Positions 7,831 to 13,754 of a stretch of 13,754 nt of DNA are shown piece after piece (within the stretch, counting starts at the first letter, position 1; each line of letters opens with the position of its first letter). The position numbers and the translations under genes were made by a program. The DNA comes from Phycisphaerales bacterium UBA2266 (GTDB lineage: Bacteria > Planctomycetota > Phycisphaerae > Sedimentisphaerales > Anaerobacaceae). The notes under the pieces were generated by a model. That model was not told the DNA's origin and searched no databases. It worked only from the letters and a program-made list of their open reading frames with translations. The stretch spans positions 1-13,754 of the forward strand of contig DDXG01000070.1 in assembly GCA_002347125.1 (NCBI GenBank). Direction: 5' to 3'.

Positions 7831-7950
7831 GTGGCAAAGGGCTTGAACGCCTTGAGTTGGATGCCTGGTTGGACATAATCGCGGGTGTTCCATGTGGGGC
7901 ACGGTCATGGACGGATGGATGGCGCTCAACTGAAGTGTTGTTCTTTTTTT

Positions 7951-7954
7951 GGAG
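7951..7954 (+). promoter_or_regulatory. ribosome-binding site fixing start 7963
   Basis: GGAG follows a T-run and stands 8 nt before the ATG at 7963. It supports this start over the longer in-frame ATG at 7885, which would bury the signal peptide. Confidence 0.6.
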
Positions 7955-7962
7955 ATGGGCCG

Positions 7963-8697
7963 ATGAAGAGAGTAGTGGTTTGGTTTGTCGCCGCGAGCCT
8001 GCTCGTGGTACTGTCGAGCGCGCAAGCGGCGCTGAGAGTGGATTTCGGGAGCCCGACGTCGCTGGTGGAGGACGGGTTCGAGCAGTTTGGCGGAGTGAAC
8101 GCCAATGCCGTTGATCTGTATGCCCCCCGCACGTACAGTGCATTTGAGACGACCGTGACGGTGTCTGTGAGCTGGAATCCGCCTCTGGCGCCGCCGAACT
8201 GGAGTTCGATGCGCGTGGTGGATCGATCGGCGGGCGCCAGCATCGACCAGATGGCGAATCTGCTGCGGGATTGGATCGGCACCGATGGGCGGCAGTACGG
8301 AGACCCCCTGACGCTGACGATCAGCGGCCTGCCGGCCGGCGAGTACCCCTGGCTTTCATACCATCACGATGCGGACAATCAGACGGGCGAGTTTGATGTC
8401 GTCATCACTGATGCGTCCGGGGTCCGGACATTCACCGGCATTCAGATCACCGACCGCGTTCTCGACGGCGTGGTGACCCTGGCCGGTGCCTCCAAGTTCT
8501 CCACGATGATCACCAGCGACGGTTCCTCGCCTGTCGTCCTGACGTTCACCAATCCGGTGGGTCTGTCCCAGACGGGCGTGGCGCCGCCCGCCGGCAGAGA
8601 GTTCTTTATTATGAACGGCTTCGAGATTATCCCGGAGCCGGCGACGATTGCGCTGCTGGGTCTGGGCGCCCTGGCGCTTAGACGCCGCCGTTCATAA
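7963..8697 (+). CDS. PEP-CTERM exported protein with the shared N-terminal module
   Basis: This 244-residue protein has a signal peptide (1-23, ending SSAQA-A). The unknown shared module fills residues 24-221 (DWIGTDGRQ at 103, SYHHD at 132, NQTGEFDV, FFIMNGF at 214). The C-terminus is a classic PEP-CTERM signal: PEP at 224-226, a short hydrophobic stretch (ATIALLGLGALAL) and an RRRR tail. PEP-CTERM proteins are sorted and cleaved by an exosortase and often end in the exopolysaccharide matrix or envelope. Apart from the signals, the module is essentially the whole mature protein, so this gene gives the cleanest view of it. Start 7963 was chosen over the in-frame ATG at 7885 because it gives an N-terminal signal peptide and has GGAG 8 nt upstream. 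It lies downstream of the regulator and behind the operator at 7764-7806. Confidence 0.88.
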   Translation: MKRVVVWFVAASLLVVLSSAQAALRVDFGSPTSLVEDGFEQFGGVNANAVDLYAPRTYSAFETTVTVSVSWNPPLAPPNWSSMRVVDRSAGASIDQMANLLRDWIGTDGRQYGDPLTLTISGLPAGEYPWLSYHHDADNQTGEFDVVITDASGVRTFTGIQITDRVLDGVVTLAGASKFSTMITSDGSSPVVLTFTNPVGLSQTGVAPPAGREFFIMNGFEIIPEPATIALLGLGALALRRRRS

Positions 8698-8847
8698 TCG
8701 GGGCGTCCGTTCTCTGTTCAGACCTGGGTCGGTGGTATTGCACGAGTCGCGTCCTCGTTGTGGGGGATGTGCGCCTGTGAGTGTTGGCTTTGAGCAGTGC
8801 CTGGCTCGCGCGGGCCCGGTGTGCTTTTGAAGGAAGTCTACAAGACT

Positions 8848-8852
8848 GGAGG
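8848..8852 (+). promoter_or_regulatory. ribosome-binding site of the LamG protein gene
   Basis: GGAGG stands 8 nt before the ATG at 8861. The 163-nt gap after the PEP-CTERM gene (8698-8860) shows no clear promoter, terminator or operator copy, so read-through from the promoter near 7819 is plausible. Confidence 0.65.
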
Positions 8853-8860
8853 ACACGAAC

Positions 8861-11800
8861 ATGAGATGGAGACCCCTGTTTGCCGTACTGTCGGCCTTTG
8901 TGCTGGTTTCCGCGGCCGCCGGCGAGACGCTGAAGATCGACTTCACGCCGACCGGCGGGCCCGTCGAGCCCGGTTACTCGGCGTATTTCGCCACCAATGT
9001 CAATCCTGCGACTTTCACCGCACAGAACTACGCCGCGTTCGGCGGCAACGTGACGATCCAGCCCACCTGGGCGGCCAGTGCCGTGGCGGCCGCGATGCGG
9101 ATGGTCAACCGAACCGGCTCGGGCACCAACGCCTACACCGATGTGCACCAGCCCTTGATCCTCGATTGGATCGGTACGGACAATCGCCAGGCCGGAGACC
9201 CGATGACACTGACAATCAGCGGGCTGCCCGCCGGGTTGTACGACTGGTCGTCGTATCACCACGACGGCGACAACCAGACCGGCCGGTTCGACGTGACGGT
9301 CAACGACGCCGCCGGCTCCAAGACCACGCTGAACTTCGACATCACGAACTCTCGCGGCGGCGACAATATCCTCAATTTTGCCGACATCTCCGTTTTCAAA
9401 GCGAGGATCGTGTCCAACGGTTCCGCGGTAACCCTGGTCTTTCACTGCAGGGTCAATACCCCGACCGAACAGGCGTTCTTCGCCATGAATGGCTTTAACC
9501 TGGAGAAGGTCGACACATCGCTGGCCTCGGCGCCGGTTCCGGCTAGCGGGGCCACCGATGTGATACCCACCGTCATTCTGCAATGGACGCCCGGCGACGT
9601 TACGGCCGGGACGAACGGCCATCGAGTACTCCTGAGCGACAGTTTCGCAGATGTCAACAACGGGGTGGAGGCCGCCGTGTGGGGCGTTGTCAGCAGCCCC
9701 GCCTTCAATACCGCGGGCCTCAACCTGCAATTCGGCACGACGTACTACTGGCGGGTGGATCAGAGCAGCACTCCCGGCGGGCCGTGGAACAAGCCCGGCA
9801 AGGTCTGGAGCTTCACGGTCGAGCCCTACAGCCTGGTCCTGCCCGGCGCGAGCATTACCGCCGAGGCATCGAGCATCGCCAGCGCCGATGAGACGCCCGG
9901 CAAGACGGTCGATGGTTCCGGGTTGGCGAATGACCTGCACGGAACCGACCTGACGACCATGTGGCTCAGCTCCGGCAGCGGTGAGCAGCCGACCTGGATC
10001 CAGTACTCCTTCGACAACAAATACAAACTCCATCAGATGCGGGTCTGGAACCACAACTCCGCTCTGGAAGGGACCGTGGGGTTCGGCATCAAGGACGCCG
10101 TCATTCAATACTCCGCAGACGGCTCGACCTGGACCACCTTGGGCACGACCCACCAGTTCGCCCGGGCCTCCGGCGCCCCCGGCTACGCCTCGAACACGAC
10201 GATTGACTTCGCGGGCGCGGCCGCCAGATATGTGCGGATCACTGCCAACAACAACTGGGGCGGCATCCTTCAGCAGTACGGCCTCAGCGAGGTCCGCTTC
10301 TACTACATTCCGGCCCGGGCCAGGGAGCCTCAGCCGGCCAACAACGCCACGGGCGTGGCTATGAATGCGGATCTCGGCTGGCGGGCGGGCCGCGGGGCCG
10401 TGACCCACAACGTGTACTTCAGCACCGACGCCGCGGCCGTCGCCAACGGCACGGCCCCGATGACCAGCGTGGCCGTCAACAGCTACGACCCCGGCACCAT
10501 GCCTCTGGCCACCACCTACTTCTGGCGCGTCGATGAGGTGAACAACGTCAATGTTCCGGCCGTCTGGGAAGGTCCCGTCTGGGCGTTCAGGACTGCCGAC
10601 TGGCTCGTCGTTGATAACATGGAGAGCTACGGCGACGCCAACACGCCCGGACCACCGCCCCCGCCCGGCAGCCGCGTCTGGTACACCTGGAAGGACGGTG
10701 GCGGCTGGGGCAACCCGTCGCCCGGCTATCCCGGCAACGGCAGCGGCTCTCTTATAGGCCATGTAGATGCTCCGTTCGTAGAGACTTCCATCGTGCACAG
10801 TGGCGGGGCCTCACTGCCCTACTACTACATCAATAACTCGCCCGGCGGCCCGTACTACTCGGAGGCCATCGCTAACACCAGCGACCTGGCCATCGGTTCC
10901 GACTGGACGCAGGGCAACGCCAAGTCCCTGACGCTGTGGTTCCGCGGCGATGTCAACAATGTCGCCACGGCCACCGACCAGATGTACGTCAAGGTCAACG
11001 GCGTGAAGGTCGCCTATCCCGGCGATATGAGCGTCCTCAAGCAGACCTTCTGGCATGAGTGGAGTATCGACCTGGCCGCCTTCACCGGCGTGAACCTTGC
11101 CAACGTGACGACGATAACCATCGGTTTTGGCAACTCCGCCAACACCACCACGCCCGGCGGATCGGGCATCGTCTTCTTCGACGACATTCGCCTGCACCCG
11201 GCTCGTTGCCGTGCGGATCTCGCGCAGCCCGGCGCTGATTTGAATGACGACTGCGTCGTTGATCTGGACGATATCGTCGTGATGGCGGCCCAGTGGTTGA
11301 CCGACGGCCATATCGTAACGCCGACTTCTCCGGGCGCCGCCGGTCTGATTGGCTACTGGCAGTTCGACGGCAACGTCAATGACAGCGCCGGCGCCGGCGT
11401 GGGTTCCGTGACAGGCACTCCCGTCTATGAGACCGGCGTCGTCGACCAGGCCATCAAGCTCAACGGTGCCAACGAGTTCGTCCTCGTCGAGAGCACTTGG
11501 AACCCAGCTTCCTATACAATGACAATGTGGTTCCGATCCGACGGCGGCGGACGCCAGATGGACCTGCTCTCGATGTACGGCGCCGACGGCGGGCACGGCA
11601 TCCTTGTGGAGATACAGACCAACGGGACGGTGCGGTTCCTGCACAGATCGCCCCTGGGCACCGGCGGCGGGACGAATATCTACACGGCTGGCTCGGTGGT
11701 TGATGGCATGTGGCATCATGTGGTCCTCACCAAGTCCGCCGATACGATGGCGGCCTATCTCGACGGCGAGTTGGTTGGCTCGATGCCGGACGCCACCGTG

Positions 11801-12049
11801 TTCGACCTGCCGCTGGTTCGTCTGACAATGGGTGTTCTCAAGCACGACAACCTGGCGAGGTACTTCTACGGCGCCCTGGATGATGCGCGTCTCTACAATC
11901 GGGCCCTGACGGCCGGGGAAATCGCCTGGCTGGCGGGCAAAACGGCTCCGTTCAGTCCGCGGTTTGACATGAACACCGACGGCGCCGTCGACTTCAAGGA
12001 TTTCGCCGGCATGACCACAGGCTGGCTGGACCAGGTGCTCTGGCCGTAG
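8861..12049 (+). CDS. secreted multidomain protein: shared module, FN3-like, discoidin, LamG, split dockerin
   Basis: The 1062-residue protein has, in order: signal peptide 1-21; the shared unknown module 24-213 (DWIGTDNRQ at 102, SYHHD at 131, FFAMNGF at 206); an FN3-like domain about 219-323 (TTYYWRVD); an F5/8 type C (discoidin) carbohydrate-binding domain about 324-486 (ARYVRITANNNWGG near its end); a second FN3-like domain about 487-580 (TTYFWRVD); a beta-sandwich domain about 580-785 (VVDNMESY to FFDDIRLHP); one dockerin-like repeat about 790-815 (DLNDDCVVDLDDI); a LamG/concanavalin-like domain about 828-1030 (GYWQFDGN, WHHVVLTK, DDARLYNRAL); and a second dockerin-like repeat at the C-terminus (DMNTDGAVDFKDF from about 1036). 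No catalytic domain is apparent. Glycan binding and surface or complex assembly are inferred. The ribosome-binding site is strong and an intrinsic terminator follows. Confidence 0.92.
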   Translation: MRWRPLFAVLSAFVLVSAAAGETLKIDFTPTGGPVEPGYSAYFATNVNPATFTAQNYAAFGGNVTIQPTWAASAVAAAMRMVNRTGSGTNAYTDVHQPLILDWIGTDNRQAGDPMTLTISGLPAGLYDWSSYHHDGDNQTGRFDVTVNDAAGSKTTLNFDITNSRGGDNILNFADISVFKARIVSNGSAVTLVFHCRVNTPTEQAFFAMNGFNLEKVDTSLASAPVPASGATDVIPTVILQWTPGDVTAGTNGHRVLLSDSFADVNNGVEAAVWGVVSSPAFNTAGLNLQFGTTYYWRVDQSSTPGGPWNKPGKVWSFTVEPYSLVLPGASITAEASSIASADETPGKTVDGSGLANDLHGTDLTTMWLSSGSGEQPTWIQYSFDNKYKLHQMRVWNHNSALEGTVGFGIKDAVIQYSADGSTWTTLGTTHQFARASGAPGYASNTTIDFAGAAARYVRITANNNWGGILQQYGLSEVRFYYIPARAREPQPANNATGVAMNADLGWRAGRGAVTHNVYFSTDAAAVANGTAPMTSVAVNSYDPGTMPLATTYFWRVDEVNNVNVPAVWEGPVWAFRTADWLVVDNMESYGDANTPGPPPPPGSRVWYTWKDGGGWGNPSPGYPGNGSGSLIGHVDAPFVETSIVHSGGASLPYYYINNSPGGPYYSEAIANTSDLAIGSDWTQGNAKSLTLWFRGDVNNVATATDQMYVKVNGVKVAYPGDMSVLKQTFWHEWSIDLAAFTGVNLANVTTITIGFGNSANTTTPGGSGIVFFDDIRLHPARCRADLAQPGADLNDDCVVDLDDIVVMAAQWLTDGHIVTPTSPGAAGLIGYWQFDGNVNDSAGAGVGSVTGTPVYETGVVDQAIKLNGANEFVLVESTWNPASYTMTMWFRSDGGGRQMDLLSMYGADGGHGILVEIQTNGTVRFLHRSPLGTGGGTNIYTAGSVVDGMWHHVVLTKSADTMAAYLDGELVGSMPDATVFDLPLVRLTMGVLKHDNLARYFYGALDDARLYNRALTAGEIAWLAGKTAPFSPRFDMNTDGAVDFKDFAGMTTGWLDQVLWP

Positions 12050-12084
12050 TCGCCCGCCTCTGCTTGATCATCTGAGTCTGTTCG

Positions 12085-12113
12085 GAGGGCTGCTTCGGCA
12101 GCCCTCTTTCTTC
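12085..12113 (+). terminator. intrinsic terminator after the LamG protein gene
   Basis: A perfect 9-bp stem GAGGGCTGC/GCAGCCCTC (12085-12093 with 12098-12106) is closed by a stable TTCG tetraloop and followed by TTTCTTC. It lies 36 nt past the TAG stop. The T-rich side is only on the plus strand, so it terminates the rightward transcript and separates the final gene into its own unit. Confidence 0.9.
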
Positions 12114-12208
12114 ATGGTATATGCGAAGATGGCGCCGGGAACATCCGCCGGCCCAGGCAGACCCCGGAGGCGGCAGCTCTCTCTGGCGTCATGAGAGACC
12201 TTGTCGGT

Positions 12209-12233
12209 ATGATGTCGTTGTGTACAACATCAT
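12209..12233 (+). repeat. inverted repeat in the promoter region of the last gene
   Basis: ATGATGT (12209-12215) and ACATCAT (12227-12233) form a perfect 7-bp inverted repeat with an 11-nt centre. The 12114-12285 gap has no gene. A weak promoter-like pair TTGTCG (12201-12206) and TACAAC (12223-12228), with a 16-nt spacer, overlaps the repeat, so it could be an operator for the gene at 12286. No copy of the ATGACG tandem operator is present here. Confidence 0.3.
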
Positions 12234-12273
12234 GAGTCGCCTGTCCGGCGTGGCCGGATGGGCCGTTCAATGG

Positions 12274-12280
12274 AAGGAGA
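12274..12280 (+). promoter_or_regulatory. ribosome-binding site fixing start 12286
   Basis: AAGGAGA stands 5 nt before the ATG at 12286. It decides this start over the in-frame ATG at 12121, whose added 55 residues are arginine-rich, precede the signal peptide and overlap the intergenic regulatory stretch. Confidence 0.75.
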
Positions 12281-12285
12281 AAGTC

Positions 12286-13740
12286 ATGAGCGGCTCGGCA
12301 CATCTGTTCAAGGTAACTGTTGTGGCGCTTGTGGTGGCGGGGTTCTGCACCGGGGCCGCCGCGAACTGGCAGGAAAGCTTCGGAGGCAACGCATTCGATC
12401 TGCCGACCTGGACCTTCAAGATCTACCCCAGCATCGCCAATACATTCAGCCCGACGATTACGGACGGTCCCGCAAACAACGACTTCCTTACGCTCCATGA
12501 ACCGACCTCCCTGGCGGCCGGGGGTTCCGCCTTCGCCATGGGGTTTGGTTCCGCGCAGAGCTTCGCCGATGTTCGGCTCAGCGCCACCATCAATCTGACC
12601 GGCGACACCGAAGGCTGCTATCAGGGTCTTGGCGCGCGTTCCACCTACTTCGAAGACCCGGACGGCTCCTTGAGCGGCGCGCCGGGCACCGTCGCCAGCG
12701 CCTATGCCATGCTGATCCACTGGCAAAGAGGCCCGGCCAACCTCCGTATCGAAGTGGTGAAGATCGTGAACCTTAGCGACAATATGACCCAGTATTGGGA
12801 GATTGTCGTACCGGGGGTCGGCCACGCTCGAAGCTACTATGCCGAGCTGGACGTGGTGGGTTCCGGACCCGTCTACATCACCGGCAGCCTGTACGAATAC
12901 AAAGGCGGCCCCCTCGTGGCGCGGACCCCGACGCTCATCGACACAAACGCCCAGGACACATGGGAGAAGCCCGGAGTCGGCAACGCCGTCTTCCCCGCGG
13001 GAGTCAGCGGCGTGTTTGCCGTCAATCAGCAACCGGTTCCAGCCGGGCACCGAACCATGGTCGACGATGTGTCTTCGGTTTCGGACGGCCCGGCCGCCGT
13101 CAATCCGACGCCCGCCGACGGCGCCGCCGGGGTCGGCTCACATCCCATCCTGATGTGGACCGAGGCGTCCTTCGCCACGGGCCGTCGGCTCTGGTTCGGC
13201 CCGGCCGGCGCCATGAGCGAGGTCTTGCCGGCGCCCGCTGCGACGATCTACAACCCCGGTTCTTTGGCCTTCGGCACGACATACCAGTGGCGAGTCGACC
13301 AATCCGGTCCCGGCGGCGCTGTACCCGGGCATATCTGGACGTTCACGACCAGCCTATGCGACACCGTTGATGACTTCGAGTCCTACGCCGGCGACACCGC
13401 GATCGAGGTCGCATGGCCGCACAACATACCGCCCCATCCGACCAAAGGGCCGTACCACTACATCTTCCTGGAGACCGGCCAGGTTGCCGAGGGTTCCAAG
13501 TCGATGCGCTTTGAGTATCAGAACCAATACACGCCGTATTTGACGATGGCGACCCGTACGTTCGCGACGCCGCAGAATTGGGCGGCGACCCTTGCGAAGT
13601 CTCTCGTTCTCGACTTCCGCGGCCGGCAGGATAATGTCGATCAGACCTTCTTTGTCCAGGTGGCCGATACCACCGGACATCAGGCCACCGCGACGCATCC
13701 GTTCATCTATGCCGTCCAGTCGGAGCACTGGGGTGTGTGA
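12286..13740 (+). CDS. secreted beta-sandwich / FN3-like protein, frame ends in mid-domain
   Basis: The readable product is 484 residues. It has a signal peptide (1-26, ending TGAAA before NWQESF), a concanavalin-like beta-sandwich about 27-262 (starting NWQESFGGN, ending VDDVSSVSDG), an FN3-like domain about 263-355 (TTYQWRVDQ, then HIWTFTT) and the start of a domain from about 358 (DTVDDFESY) that parallels residues 580-785 of the LamG protein upstream. TGA at 13738-13740 cuts this domain after SEHWGV. The counterpart continues for about 50 more residues to FFDDIRL. The last 15 bases read VTNFTG-like sequence in another frame, resembling AAFTG of the paralog, so a frameshift (real or an assembly error near a contig end) is likely. 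It lacks the shared N-terminal module. The role is unknown; an exported carbohydrate-binding or structural protein is plausible. Confidence 0.8.
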   Translation: MSGSAHLFKVTVVALVVAGFCTGAAANWQESFGGNAFDLPTWTFKIYPSIANTFSPTITDGPANNDFLTLHEPTSLAAGGSAFAMGFGSAQSFADVRLSATINLTGDTEGCYQGLGARSTYFEDPDGSLSGAPGTVASAYAMLIHWQRGPANLRIEVVKIVNLSDNMTQYWEIVVPGVGHARSYYAELDVVGSGPVYITGSLYEYKGGPLVARTPTLIDTNAQDTWEKPGVGNAVFPAGVSGVFAVNQQPVPAGHRTMVDDVSSVSDGPAAVNPTPADGAAGVGSHPILMWTEASFATGRRLWFGPAGAMSEVLPAPAATIYNPGSLAFGTTYQWRVDQSGPGGAVPGHIWTFTTSLCDTVDDFESYAGDTAIEVAWPHNIPPHPTKGPYHYIFLETGQVAEGSKSMRFEYQNQYTPYLTMATRTFATPQNWAATLAKSLVLDFRGRQDNVDQTFFVQVADTTGHQATATHPFIYAVQSEHWGV

Positions 13741-13754
13741 CTAATTTTACTGGC

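Noticed and set aside
8681..8707. GACGCC/GGCGTC inverted repeat as a terminator after the PEP-CTERM gene
   Set aside because: The 6-bp stem has a 15-nt loop, lies partly inside the coding sequence and lacks a T-run. The next gene may be cotranscribed.
8678..11845. Long minus-strand open frames (8678-10798 and 10811-11845) opposite the LamG protein gene
   Set aside because: They are antisense shadows of a gene with clear domains, a ribosome-binding site and a terminator, and their translations resemble no protein family.
12112..13050. Minus-strand open frame opposite the last gene
   Set aside because: The plus strand has a ribosome-binding site, a signal peptide and FN3-like homology. The minus frame has none of these and would start inside the plus gene.

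Overview
The window is GC-rich bacterial DNA that reads as Planctomycetota, most likely the class Phycisphaerae. This placement rests on protein types only: a pseudopilin with the planctomycete H-X9-DG motif, a XylR-like regulator, a PEP-CTERM protein, and large secreted mosaics built from LTD, CotH, LamG, discoidin, FN3-like and dockerin-like modules. No rRNA, tRNA, CRISPR, integrase or transposase was seen. No glycoside hydrolase or lyase lies inside the window.

Layout. Positions 5244 down to 1 (minus strand) hold one continuous 1748-codon frame that runs off the left edge. It encodes a giant exported protein with a CotH kinase-like domain, tandem dockerin repeats and at least four lamin-tail (LTD) domains. 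Its promoter has a perfect TATAAT about 110 bp upstream of the start. Transcribed divergently on the plus strand are a type II pseudopilin (5603-6439), a XylR-like sugar-responsive regulator (6587-7771), a PEP-CTERM protein (7963-8697) and a 1062-residue LamG/discoidin/dockerin mosaic (8861-12049) closed by a strong terminator (12085-12113). Last comes a fourth secreted beta-sandwich protein (12286-13740), whose frame stops in mid-domain just before the right edge.

How it fits together. Three of the four large secreted proteins (the CotH protein, the PEP-CTERM protein and the LamG protein) begin with the same module of about 185 residues. I do not recognise this module. Its core contains DWIGTDxRQ, GDPxTLTISGLP, SYHHD, NQTGxFDV and a closing FFxMNGF. 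Two promoters, one before the pseudopilin gene and one before the PEP-CTERM gene, each carry a tandem pair of the same sequence (core CAAAATGACGTTT..TTTGCA). The copies are 21-22 bp apart and end the same distance from a -10 hexamer. The regulator gene lies between these two sites, so the simplest model is a local regulon. In this model a XylR-like sensor responds to a sugar and switches on the pseudopilin/regulator unit and the surface proteins. The target glycan and the purpose of the CotH kinase are not visible here.
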